Of a stretch of DNA of 64,000 bases, positions 24,376 through 31,829 are shown in pieces (within the stretch, counting starts at the first letter, position 1; the number at the start of each line of letters is the position of its first letter). The position numbers and the translations under genes are program-made. This stretch comes from Actinomycetospora endophytica (lineage in GTDB: Bacteria > Actinomycetota > Actinomycetes > Mycobacteriales > Pseudonocardiaceae). The notes below the pieces were generated by a model. That model made no database searches and was not told where the DNA came from. It was given only the letters and a program-made list of their open reading frames with translations. The stretch spans positions 62,001-126,000 of the forward strand of contig NZ_JAJNDB010000005.1 of assembly GCF_021026375.1 (NCBI RefSeq), given 5' to 3'.

Positions 24376-25952
24376 GGACCGCCCTCCTGCTCGGGTCCGG
24401 TGGCCCCGACCGCGACCCCGTCGTCCCCCGACTCAGCCGGCGCCTCGTCGTCGCCGGGCGGCCGCGGGGCGGGCACCCCGGCCGCGGGACCCCAGGCGCG
24501 GCGGACACGGCGCCGCCGCCGGAACCGTCCGCCGTGGTGCGCGAGGAACCCGATCACGGCGCCCAGCAGCCCGAGGACGGCGGCGAGGACCGCGCCGAGC
24601 ACGAGCAGCCCGCGCCCGCCGCTCGGGAGCAGCGGCGGCGCCGGGACGGGTGCCGCCGGGCCGACCGTGTAGGCGGTGCTGGTCACGCTGCCGACCGCGC
24701 CGACCGTGAGGCCGGCCGAGACCGCCGTGGTGTCCGGGGGCGCCGGCGGGGTGGTCCACGTGATCGGGGTCCACTGCGGCGCCGGGGCCACGAACGGGCT
24801 GGACGTCCAGTACAGCCACGTCCCGACGGCCGTGCGCCGGTACACCGCGAACTGGGTCGGGACCGTCGAGGTGTACCGGGCGGTGAGCGTCGTCGCCGTG
24901 CCCGTGGACGTCGTCGGTGCGCACCGGCCGAGGTCGAGCCGGGGCAGCATCGTCGCGTCGCCGTCGGTGTACGCGGTGACCGCGACGGTCTCCGAGGCCG
25001 GCTGCCCCGCGGCGGCGGGGGTCCAGCGGTAGGTCGCGGTGTTCCGCCCGAACCCGCCGACGTCCCAGCAGTACGGCAACGTGCCGGCGCCGGCGGTGAG
25101 CCCGCCGTTGACCACCGCGGTCGAGGTCGCGGCCGGGGCGGTGTGGGCCGGACCGCCCGGCCGGGCGATCACCTGGCCGACGGTTCGGACCACGACGGTG
25201 CCCGCCCGCTGCTGGTCGGCCAGCCAGGTGGCGAACGCGTCGAGGAGCGCCGGATCGCTGGACAGGTCGCCGCACCCGGTGTCGCACGACTCGTGGTGGA
25301 AGATGTACGGCACCCAGCCCCCGCCGCCCGCCCGGGCCGTCGCGATCGACTGCTCGAGGTCCGCGAGCGTCGTCGTCGGCCCGACCTGCGCCGTCGTGGA
25401 CACCGCGTAGGGGTCGGCGGGCGGGACGTTCTCGGCCGTGGCGCAGCCCGGGCACGCGGGTCCGTCGACGCCGAGACCCCCGACCCGCCGGGCGCTGGTG
25501 TACCCGCAGGCGCGGACCGCGCTCTCGACGCCCAGGTCGTAGGCGCCGAAGGGGTAGGCGAACGAGACCGGGTCGAAGCCCCAGGACGTGAGGGTCGCGC
25601 GGTCGTCGCAGATCTGGCGGGCGGTCTCGTCCGGCGCGTCGCCGACGAGGTTGGCGTGCGACACGGTGTGCCCGCCGATCTCGTTGCCCGCCGCGGCGAT
25701 CCGTCCCAGGTCGGCCCGGGTGAGGTAGTTCGGCTGGCCGATGGACCCGGTGTTGACGTAGAAGGTCCCGACGAGGCCGTGGCGGGCCAGGATGTCCAGC
25801 GACGCCGTCTGGTCGGCGTTGCCGTCGTCGAAGGTCAGGGAGACCACCACCGGCGGGGTCGCCGTCTGGGCCGCGGCGGTCCCGGGCAGGGCGGCGACGA
25901 GCAGGCCGACGACGACGCTCGCCAGCAGCGCGAGCACCCCCCGGCGGCTCAC
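24372..25952 (-). CDS. Secreted polysaccharide deacetylase with C-terminal membrane anchor
   Basis: A 526-residue exported protein. A signal peptide (residues 1-29, ending TAAAQ) leads into a NodB-type deacetylase domain with LTFDDGN (Asp42, Asp43), GGHTVSH (His95, His99) and YPFGAYD. An all-beta, Thr-rich region (about 265-430) with a TYRWTP stretch may bind carbohydrate. Near the C-terminus one transmembrane helix (about 455-480) is followed by a basic RFRRRRRVRR stop-transfer and a cytoplasmic acidic tail. It should deacetylate the polymer outside the membrane, which often changes charge and adhesion. The GTG at 25952 overlaps the stop of the regulator gene, so it is the first biosynthetic gene of the operon. 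Confidence 0.87.
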   Translation of the reverse strand: MSRRGVLALLASVVVGLLVAALPGTAAAQTATPPVVVSLTFDDGNADQTASLDILARHGLVGTFYVNTGSIGQPNYLTRADLGRIAAAGNEIGGHTVSHANLVGDAPDETARQICDDRATLTSWGFDPVSFAYPFGAYDLGVESAVRACGYTSARRVGGLGVDGPACPGCATAENVPPADPYAVSTTAQVGPTTTLADLEQSIATARAGGGGWVPYIFHHESCDTGCGDLSSDPALLDAFATWLADQQRAGTVVVRTVGQVIARPGGPAHTAPAATSTAVVNGGLTAGAGTLPYCWDVGGFGRNTATYRWTPAAAGQPASETVAVTAYTDGDATMLPRLDLGRCAPTTSTGTATTLTARYTSTVPTQFAVYRRTAVGTWLYWTSSPFVAPAPQWTPITWTTPPAPPDTTAVSAGLTVGAVGSVTSTAYTVGPAAPVPAPPLLPSGGRGLLVLGAVLAAVLGLLGAVIGFLAHHGGRFRRRRRVRRAWGPAAGVPAPRPPGDDEAPAESGDDGVAVGATGPEQEGGP

Positions 25953-26617
25953 GACGACACCGGGGCCGGAGCCGGGCCGAGCGTGCGGGCGAGCGCGACC
26001 GCTTCCATCCGGCTGTGGACGCCGAGCTTCTCGTAGATGCTGCTCACGTGGGTCCGGACGGTGTTGGCCGATACCCGCAACCGGCGCGCCACGACCGTCG
26101 GCGCCTGGCCGTCCACCATGGCCGCGAGGATCTCCCGCTCGCGGTCGGTGAGGGTGTCGAGCGGGCCGCCCCCGCCGCCGTCGTGCCGGGCCTCGGCCCG
26201 CAGCCGGTCGAGCACCGCCCCCAGCTGACGCGGCGGGAACCAGCCCCGGCCCTGCGCGACGGCCCGGATCATCTCGACGAGGTCGTCGACGTCGCTCTCC
26301 TTCGAGACCCACCCCTCGACCCCGAGGCGCACCACCTCGGCGGCGGTCTCGCCGTCGTCGGCGGCGGTCAGGGCGACGACGTGCGCGTCGGGCAGCCGGC
26401 GCCCCAGCCGGAGCAGCAGCTCGCGGCGCTCGTCGTCGAACGGGGCGACCTCGATGACGACGACATCGGGCCGGGTCCGGGCCGCGTACGCGACCACGGT
26501 GTCGATCCCGCCGGGCGCGCGGGCGGCGACGAGCAGGTCGGGCTCGGTCCCGAGCCGGGCCGCCAGCGCCTCCACCAGCATCCGGTGGTCGTCGAGGATG
26601 AGGATCCGCAGCGTCAC
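25949..26617 (-). CDS. LuxR-type regulator with atypical receiver heading the polysaccharide operon
   Basis: A 222-residue NarL-like protein. The receiver half retains LDDH (Asp9, Asp10) and the signalling Lys in WVSKE, but the phosphoacceptor position is Glu56 (VVVIEVAPF) instead of Asp, which in other regulators mimics constant phosphorylation. The C-terminal LuxR HTH (LTDREREILAAMVDG to TVRTHVSSIYEKLGVH) is intact. GTG at 26617 was chosen because the receiver begins there; an ATG at 26659 would add 14 residues but overlaps an 18-base element shared with another regulator gene. Its stop overlaps the first deacetylase gene, so it probably controls the operon it belongs to. Confidence 0.82.
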   Translation of the reverse strand: MTLRILILDDHRMLVEALAARLGTEPDLLVAARAPGGIDTVVAYAARTRPDVVVIEVAPFDDERRELLLRLGRRLPDAHVVALTAADDGETAAEVVRLGVEGWVSKESDVDDLVEMIRAVAQGRGWFPPRQLGAVLDRLRAEARHDGGGGGPLDTLTDREREILAAMVDGQAPTVVARRLRVSANTVRTHVSSIYEKLGVHSRMEAVALARTLGPAPAPVSS

Positions 26618-26649
26618 GTCGCCATGCTCGCGAGCGGCGGGGCCCGGGT

Positions 26650-26667
26650 CCTCGTGCATCTGGAGGA
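26650..26667 (-). promoter_or_regulatory. Conserved 18-base element upstream of the regulator at 25949
   Basis: Read on the minus strand the element is TCCTCCAGATGCACGAGG. The same element with one change occurs at 28695-28712, and in both cases it begins exactly 33 bases from the start codon of a minus-strand LuxR-type regulator. The constant spacing points to a promoter element or operator. Confidence 0.55.
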
Positions 26668-26705
26668 GAACGCCCTGGGGCGGACGGGGGTCCGGCGGGG
26701 AGGAC

Positions 26706-27341
26706 TCAGGCAGGGACGACGAGGCCGTGGCGGGTCGCGAGGGCCGCCGCCTCGAGCCGGCTGTGCACGCCGAGCTTCGTCATGACGGCCTGCACGTGGG
26801 TCCGGACGGTGGTGACCGAGATGCCCAGCTCCGTGGCCATCTCGGCGGACCCCAGGCCGCGCACCACCAGGCGCAGGCATTCCCATTCGCGGCTCGTGAG
26901 GTGGCCGGCGAGCCGCCGGACCTCGGCGGTGGGGTCCGTCCCGGCCGGCCGCCGCCGCGGGGGCAGCTCCACGACCGTCTGCCCGTCGACCACGCGGTGG
27001 ATCGCCTCGATGAGCGCGGTGACGCCCCGCGTCTTGTGCACGAAGCCGCTCGCGCCCAGCTCCAGGGCCTTGCGCGCGGACCCGTCGTCGGGATCGGCGG
27101 TCACCACGAGGATGCGTGTCCCGGGGCTGGCCTCGAGGAGCTCCGGGATCAGCTCGATGCCGTCGCCGTCGGAGAACACCCGGTCGAGCAGGCAGACCGC
27201 GGGACGGTGGTGACGGACCGCCTCCCGCACGTCGGCGGCCCGGTGCGCGACCGAGCGCACGACCAGCCGCCGCTGGCCGAGCACCGTGCTCAGCGCGTCG
27301 ACGAAGACCCCGTGGTCGTCGCCGACGACCACGTCGATCAT
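26706..27341 (-). CDS. NarL/LuxR-family response regulator
   Basis: A 211-residue response regulator with an intact receiver (GDDH, phospho-Asp candidate in CLLDRVF, Lys in GFVHKT) and a LuxR HTH (LTSREWECLRLVVRG to TVRTHVQAVMTKLGVH). The ATG at 27341 overlaps the stop of the histidine kinase gene (ATGA) and makes the two a cotranscribed pair. It is a close paralog of the regulator at 11717-12373, which lies at the far end of the polysaccharide operon. The 88 bases between this gene and the next regulator hold the conserved 18-base element. Of the regulators here it is the most likely partner of the kinase. Confidence 0.88.
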   Translation of the reverse strand: MIDVVVGDDHGVFVDALSTVLGQRRLVVRSVAHRAADVREAVRHHRPAVCLLDRVFSDGDGIELIPELLEASPGTRILVVTADPDDGSARKALELGASGFVHKTRGVTALIEAIHRVVDGQTVVELPPRRRPAGTDPTAEVRRLAGHLTSREWECLRLVVRGLGSAEMATELGISVTTVRTHVQAVMTKLGVHSRLEAAALATRHGLVVPA

Positions 27342-27970
27342 TCCCCCGACCCCCGGGGCGTGGGGACGGCCGGGCACAGCCGGTCGTCCAGGACGACCTC
27401 CGCGACGGTGCCCGCCCCCCGGCCGGGGCGCAGCGTCACCGTCGCGCCGAGACGCTCGGCGACCGACCCGACGATCGCGAGGCCCCGACCGGACCGGCCG
27501 CCCGGGCCGCGGCCCGGCCCCGGGCCGTCGTCGAGGACCCGGACCGTGACGGGTGGTCCGGCGCTGAGCTCGACCTCCACGTGCCCGGCGGGCCCCGCCG
27601 CGCGGATGGCGTTGTCGAGCAGGTTGGTCACCACGCGGTCGAGCAGGCAGGTGTCGACCCGCCGCGCCACCTCGGGTCCCGGCAGCAGCGCCACGGACGT
27701 CGTCGTGCCGACCGCGCGGGCCGCGACGATCCCCGCCAGCTGTTCCCGAAGCAGCACCGCGTCGCCGGGTCCGCCGCCCCCGCCGCCGGTGCCGACCAGG
27801 ACCCGCAACCGGTCGATCTCCCCCTCGATGAGCGCCATCCGTTCGCTCACCGCACCCGCGAGTCCCCGCTCCGCCCGCACCGACGCGACCAGCAGCGAGA
27901 GTGTCGCCAGCTCGTGCCCGATGTCGTGGAACAGCTCCTCGTCCGCTCTGTCCACCGCGCGCCCCGTCAT
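27338..27970 (-). CDS. Soluble sensor histidine kinase without sensor domain
   Basis: A 210-residue kinase core. Residues about 12-60 form a short dimerisation/phosphoacceptor helix pair (FHDIGHELATLSLL, with a candidate His), followed by a HATPase domain with the N box NLLDNAIRAA, the G1 box DDGPGPG and the G2-like GRGLAIV. It has no membrane helix and no recognisable sensor module, so it must receive its signal from another protein. ATG 27970 was chosen over GTG 27985 because GGATGAG precedes it. The gene overlaps the downstream response regulator and follows another regulator by 44 bases. A role in polysaccharide control is inferred from position. Confidence 0.78.
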   Translation of the reverse strand: MTGRAVDRADEELFHDIGHELATLSLLVASVRAERGLAGAVSERMALIEGEIDRLRVLVGTGGGGGGPGDAVLLREQLAGIVAARAVGTTTSVALLPGPEVARRVDTCLLDRVVTNLLDNAIRAAGPAGHVEVELSAGPPVTVRVLDDGPGPGRGPGGRSGRGLAIVGSVAERLGATVTLRPGRGAGTVAEVVLDDRLCPAVPTPRGSGE

Positions 27971-28014
27971 CTCATCCGCCCCCACGGCCCCCGTGTCCCC
28001 GCCCCCGAGATTCC

Positions 28015-28662
28015 TCAGCTCCCGGTGGCATCACCGTGTGCTCCGCGAGCCCCGCCGCCCGGCGGGTCCCGGTACGTCCCGTCCGTCGGGGCGGGAAGCA
28101 GCCGGACCGCCTCGACCCGGCTGTGCACCCCGAGCTTCCGGAAGATCTCGTTGATGTGCGTGCGCACGGTGTTGTACGACATCCCGAGGTGATCGCCGAT
28201 CTCGCGGTTGCCGAGGCCGCCGGCCAGCGCGTCCAGGACCTCGCGCTCCCGGCCGGTGAGCCGCGCGAGCGGTCCGGCGCAGGGCCGGGCGTCGTCACGC
28301 AGCGCCCGCAGGACGGCTCCCTGCACCTCCGGGGGGAAGTACGCCTGCCCCGAGACGACGCCGTGGAGCACCCGCACGAACTCGTCCGCGGTCCCGCTGC
28401 CGTCCAGCCAGGCGGAGGCGCCGCCCCGCGCCGCCTCGACGGCGCCCCGGGGATCCCCGGACGGTGCCAGCACCACCAGCCGGGCCCCGCCCGGGTCGCC
28501 GGGCGAGGTCGCGGGCCGCGGCACGGTGTCGGTCAGGACGACGTCGGCCGGCCCGCCGTCGCCGTGGTCGAGCACCACATCGGGCTCCGCCGCCAGGCGC
28601 GCGCCGATGACATCGCCGAGAAGCTCGCTCTCGGTCACATATCGGACACGGATCGGCGACAT
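28015..28662 (-). CDS. LuxR-type regulator with degenerate receiver domain
   Basis: A 215-residue protein. Its receiver-like half keeps an Asp in VVLTDTVP but lacks the acidic N-terminal pair (the segment reads RVRYVTESEL) and the conserved Lys (ASAWLDGSG), so normal phosphorylation is unlikely. The LuxR HTH is intact (LTGREREVLDALAGG to TVRTHINEIFRKLGVH), followed by a Gly/Pro-rich tail. It is transcribed ahead of the histidine kinase and response regulator. The 18-base element found upstream of the regulator at 25949 lies at the same distance upstream of this start. The divergent regulator at 28862 shares the intergenic region. Confidence 0.8.
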   Translation of the reverse strand: MSPIRVRYVTESELLGDVIGARLAAEPDVVLDHGDGGPADVVLTDTVPRPATSPGDPGGARLVVLAPSGDPRGAVEAARGGASAWLDGSGTADEFVRVLHGVVSGQAYFPPEVQGAVLRALRDDARPCAGPLARLTGREREVLDALAGGLGNREIGDHLGMSYNTVRTHINEIFRKLGVHSRVEAVRLLPAPTDGTYRDPPGGGARGAHGDATGS

Positions 28663-28861
28663 GCTCCGACGCTAGCGAGCGGCTCCGTGGATCACCTCGT
28701 TCATCTGGAGGAACGGCCGTCACGGATCCACAGCCGTTGCGGGACCGAGACCTGCCCGCGGCAACCCCGGCCAGGTGTCGGGCGTCACCCGGGGGTGTGA
28801 CGCCGCGGCGACGCGTCGTCACGGACCGGAACCGGCGCTCGTCGCCGGCGGAGGGAGATCG
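28663..28861. promoter_or_regulatory. Divergent regulatory region between two LuxR-type regulators
   Basis: The 199-base gap contains the conserved 18-base element (28695-28712), flanking GTGGATC/GATCCAC half-sites (28687-28693 and 28726-28732), and a GTGACG/CGTCAC pair close to the plus-strand gene, followed by its Shine-Dalgarno GGAGGGAG. No open frame with coding character is seen. Confidence 0.45.
28695..28712 (-). promoter_or_regulatory. Conserved 18-base element upstream of the regulator at 28015
   Basis: Minus-strand sequence TCCTCCAGATGAACGAGG, identical at 17 of 18 positions to the element at 26650-26667, and again beginning 33 bases from the start codon. It could equally serve the divergent gene at 28862. 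Confidence 0.55.
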
Positions 28862-29515
28862 ATGACCCGCGTGCTCCTGGCCGACCACCACCGGCTGTTC
28901 GCCGAGCTGCTGGGCGGGTTCCTCGCCGCGCACGCGGTCGAGGTCCTCGGCGTCGCCACCACGGCCGCCGAGACCGAGTCGCTCGTCCGGTCCGAGGGTC
29001 CGGATCTCTGCCTGGTGGACGCCGCCACGGTCGCCCCGGCCGACCCGGCGGCGCTGGTGGAGCGGCTCGCCGCGACCACCCGGGTCGTCGTGCTCACCGG
29101 ATCCCGGGAGGCCCCGGCCGGGTCCCTCGAGGCGGGCGCGGTCGGTCACCTGGGCAAGACGGTGTCGGGCGCCGAGATCCTCGCGGCCCTGGACCGGATC
29201 GCGCACGGCGAGATCGTCGTCAGCGAGTCCGGTCGGGAGGTGCCGGCCGGCCCGGAGGGTGGCCACGGCGCGGAGGCCCGCCGGCGCCTGGCCGGGCTGC
29301 GCGCGCGGGAGCGCGAGTGCCTCGAGCTCATCGCCGGGGGCGCGTCCACCGAGGACATGGCGCTCGCGATGGGGGTGACGCCGGCGACGGTGCGCAGCCA
29401 CGTGCGGGCGGTGCTCGCCGCACTGGACGTGCACTCCCGGCTCGGGGCGGCGGCGTTCGCGCTGCGCCACGGCGTCGCCGGCGCGCCCCGGGTCCCGGCC
29501 GACCGGGCCGGGTAG
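28862..29515 (+). CDS. LuxR-type response regulator
   Basis: A 217-residue response regulator. The receiver has LADHH at its start, a candidate phospho-Asp in LCLVDAATV and the conserved Lys in HLGKTVSG. The HTH (LRARERECLELIAGG to TVRSHVRAVLAALDVH) is of the LuxR type. The ATG at 28862 follows GGAGGGAG at good spacing. It is divergent from the kinase/regulator group and convergent with the L,D-transpeptidase gene, whose stop is five bases away. It is the fifth LuxR-type regulator in 18 kb. Confidence 0.85.
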   Translation: MTRVLLADHHRLFAELLGGFLAAHAVEVLGVATTAAETESLVRSEGPDLCLVDAATVAPADPAALVERLAATTRVVVLTGSREAPAGSLEAGAVGHLGKTVSGAEILAALDRIAHGEIVVSESGREVPAGPEGGHGAEARRRLAGLRARERECLELIAGGASTEDMALAMGVTPATVRSHVRAVLAALDVHSRLGAAAFALRHGVAGAPRVPADRAG

Positions 29516-29519
29516 CGGC

Positions 29520-30755
29520 TTACGTGGTGCTCGCCTGCCACTGCTGCCACGGCACGGCCCAGTCGCCCCAGCGGTCGTAGATCGGCAGGGTCGGCCCGCC
29601 GGAGTTGGCGATCTCCACCACGTCACCGACGCCGAAGTGGTCGAAGAACCACTGCGCGTCGGCCGGGCTGAGGTTGACGCAGCCGTGCGACACGTTGTCG
29701 CTGCCCTGCTGGCCGACCGACCACGGCGCGGAGTGCACGAACTCGCCGTCGTTGGAGATCCGCTCGTCGAGCGCCACGGTCTCCTTGTAGTAGCCCGGCT
29801 GACCCGGCATGACGCCGTAGGTCGCGGAGTCCATGACGATGCTCGGCTGCTTGTCGGAGATGACGTGCGTGCCGGTGTGCGTCGGAAACTGCGGCGATCC
29901 CAGGCTGATCTTCATCGTCTTGACCAGCGCGCCGTTGTCGAAGATCTGCATCTGCTCGGCGCCGCCGTCGGCCTTGGCGACCCACGCGTCGTGCACGTGG
30001 AAGGTCTCGTTGATGTCCTTGGCGCCGTACGCGCCGCCACCGAGCTGCGCGCCGAGCAGCTTGCCGGAGAGGGCCAGGGTCGTGCCGGGCTTCCAGTAGG
30101 CCTGGGGCCGGTAGTCGACCTGGGTCGAGGAGATCCAGTGCCAGGCACCGGGCTGGGCCGGGGTCGACGTCACCGACAGCGCCTTGACCGCGGCGTCCTT
30201 GTCGGTCACCGGGTGGGAGAACGTCACCGCGAGCGGCTGGCCCACCCCGACGTTCGTCGCGCCCGGGTCGACCGCGGCGGTGTCGGTCTGCTTGGGCGCG
30301 AGGGTGGCCACCGTGGACTGCAGGTGGGTCGGGGCGCCCTGGGCGGAGACGGCGTCCGCGACGACGGTGTAGGTGCGCCCATAGGCGAGCGGCTCGCTGG
30401 TGGTCCACGTGGCGCCGTCGGGCGAGGTCGTGCCGTCGATGACCGCACCCGTGGGGTTGGTCATGTGCACCGAGGTGATCCGGCCGCCGTCGGCGTGGAC
30501 GTGCACCGGCGTGGCCGGGTTGACGTCCGCGGCCGGGTCGACCGTGACCCGCGGACCGGGCGGGGGCAGCGCGGAGGTCGGAGCCCCGGCCGAGGCGGCG
30601 GGCGAGGCCGCGGACCCGGGCGAGGCGGAGCTGCTGGAGCAGGCCGCGACACCGAGGACCAGCGTCACCACCGCGCCGAGCAGTGCCGCGGTGCGCCACG
30701 CGTGGTCGCCAGCGTGCCGGCTCGTCCCCCGGCGTCCCGCACGAGACTTCGCCAC
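29520..30755 (-). CDS. L,D-transpeptidase lipoprotein
   Basis: A 411-residue exported lipoprotein that forms 3-3 cross-links in peptidoglycan (or attaches proteins to it). The lipobox LGVAACS places the lipidated Cys at residue 39, after a basic n-region and hydrophobic helix. Two immunoglobulin-like regions (about 70-270) precede the YkuD catalytic domain, where the nucleophile is Cys359 in SHGCVNL, preceded by FVHSAPWSVGQQG. This layout matches the actinobacterial LdtMt2 type. The GTG at 30755 is preceded by GAGGACG. It is monocistronic, convergent with the regulator at 28862. The enzymes of this type tolerate many beta-lactams but are inhibited by carbapenems (known of the family). Confidence 0.92.
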   Translation of the reverse strand: MAKSRAGRRGTSRHAGDHAWRTAALLGAVVTLVLGVAACSSSSASPGSAASPAASAGAPTSALPPPGPRVTVDPAADVNPATPVHVHADGGRITSVHMTNPTGAVIDGTTSPDGATWTTSEPLAYGRTYTVVADAVSAQGAPTHLQSTVATLAPKQTDTAAVDPGATNVGVGQPLAVTFSHPVTDKDAAVKALSVTSTPAQPGAWHWISSTQVDYRPQAYWKPGTTLALSGKLLGAQLGGGAYGAKDINETFHVHDAWVAKADGGAEQMQIFDNGALVKTMKISLGSPQFPTHTGTHVISDKQPSIVMDSATYGVMPGQPGYYKETVALDERISNDGEFVHSAPWSVGQQGSDNVSHGCVNLSPADAQWFFDHFGVGDVVEIANSGGPTLPIYDRWGDWAVPWQQWQASTT

Positions 30756-30913
30756 GAAACGTCCTCGCTCCCCGGCGCCGTGCGGCGCCGCTCAAGACGG
30801 TCGCACACCCACCACCTGGCCCTGGTGATCGGGGCGGCGTGTTTTCGCAGGTAGAACGCCTGATTCGTGCCCTGCTGGGCCCTGCCCGACCGGTTCGTGC
30901 GGTCCTGCGTCGC

Positions 30914-31126
30914 CTACAACGGACGCCGGTGACGCAGGTGCGCGGGCGTCGACGTGAGGGCGACGACCACGTCGAAGACGTCGCTGTACTCCCGGTCCGG
31001 AATCTGGTCGATCTTGGTCCGGGTCACCGTGTCGACCCCGAACTCCTCGGCGGCGGCCGCGATCTGCCACGGCCGCACGGGGAACTCGACCCCGTCCAGC
31101 ACGGCGGCGAATGCGGAAGCCCTCAC
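30914..31126 (-). CDS. DUF2795-family small protein
   Basis: A 70-residue protein resembling the DUF2795 family: an FAAVLDGVEFPVRPWQIAAAA helix-turn segment, then IDQIPDREYSDVFDVVVAL, where the L/I-PDREYSD motif is the family hallmark. The GTG at 31126 is tentative, since the frame remains open upstream and no clear ribosome binding site is present. Function of the family is unknown. It is divergent from the MerR gene, with about 125 bases between the starts. Confidence 0.65.
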   Translation of the reverse strand: MRASAFAAVLDGVEFPVRPWQIAAAAEEFGVDTVTRTKIDQIPDREYSDVFDVVVALTSTPAHLRHRRPL

Positions 31127-31212
31127 GTCATCAACGGGTACCGGCGGTAACAGGTAGTCGTCAACGTGATCGTTCCGGGCTGTGACGCGCGTCGGCGCCG
31201 TGCAACCCGGGC

Positions 31213-31243
31213 TTGCCTTCGAGCGCACTCGAAGGCCTACGGT
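31213..31243 (+). promoter_or_regulatory. MerR-type promoter with 20-base operator dyad
   Basis: A -35-like TTGCCT (31213-31218) and a -10-like TACGGT (31238-31243) are separated by 19 bases, the overlong spacing characteristic of promoters activated by MerR proteins. The spacer carries the perfect dyad CCTTCGAGCGCACTCGAAGG (31216-31235). It sits just upstream of the MerR gene at 31251, so autoregulation is very likely. Confidence 0.8.
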
Positions 31244-31250
31244 CGATCCC

Positions 31251-31775
31251 ATGACGGCAGTGAGCACCGCCCCGGAGGCCTTCCCCGGCGACCTCCAGGT
31301 CCACCCGGCGGCCCGCCTCCGCTCGATCCTGGACTCGGTCGCCGCGGAGGACGGCTCGTTGCCCCCGCTGAACGACGAGCTGATCCGCGCGCTGCGGCTG
31401 CCCGACGACCTGCCCGAGACCCTCGGCATCGGCGAGGTCGCCGAGATCACCGGGATCACCGCGCACACGCTGCGCTACTACGAGCGGATCGGGCTGGTCG
31501 ACACCGGCCGCGACGCCTCCGGCCGGCGGATCTACGACCGCGAGGCCCTGGGGCGGGTCGCCTTCGTGACGTGGCTGCGCCTGTCCGGGATGCCGATCGC
31601 GGCGGTGAGCCGCTACGTCGAGCTGGTCAAGGCCGGACCGCAGACCCAGGACGAGCGCCTGGGCCTGCTGCTCGACCAGCGCGCGGCGATCGTCGCCCAG
31701 CTCCGCGACCTGCAGGGCGCCCTCGCCGTCGTGGACTACAAGATCACGACCTACGGCGGTAGCTGCGGGGCGTAA
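31251..31775 (+). CDS. MerR-family transcriptional regulator
   Basis: A 174-residue regulator. Residues 57-80 (LGIGEVAEITGITAHTLRYYERIGL) form the MerR winged HTH, followed by the GRRIYDREAL wing and a coiled-coil dimerisation helix. An unusual 55-residue N-terminal extension precedes the HTH. No Cys residues are placed as in metal or thiol sensors; the only Cys is near the C-terminus. The ATG at 31251 was chosen because it lies seven bases downstream of the -10-like element, so the transcript may be nearly leaderless. The kinase fusion gene follows after 54 bases on the same strand and may be under its control. Confidence 0.87.
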   Translation: MTAVSTAPEAFPGDLQVHPAARLRSILDSVAAEDGSLPPLNDELIRALRLPDDLPETLGIGEVAEITGITAHTLRYYERIGLVDTGRDASGRRIYDREALGRVAFVTWLRLSGMPIAAVSRYVELVKAGPQTQDERLGLLLDQRAAIVAQLRDLQGALAVVDYKITTYGGSCGA

Positions 31776-31829
31776 TCTCCACCCCCGCGGGCAGGCCGCG
31801 CGCAGGTCGAGTCCGGGGGGCGGGGTGAC

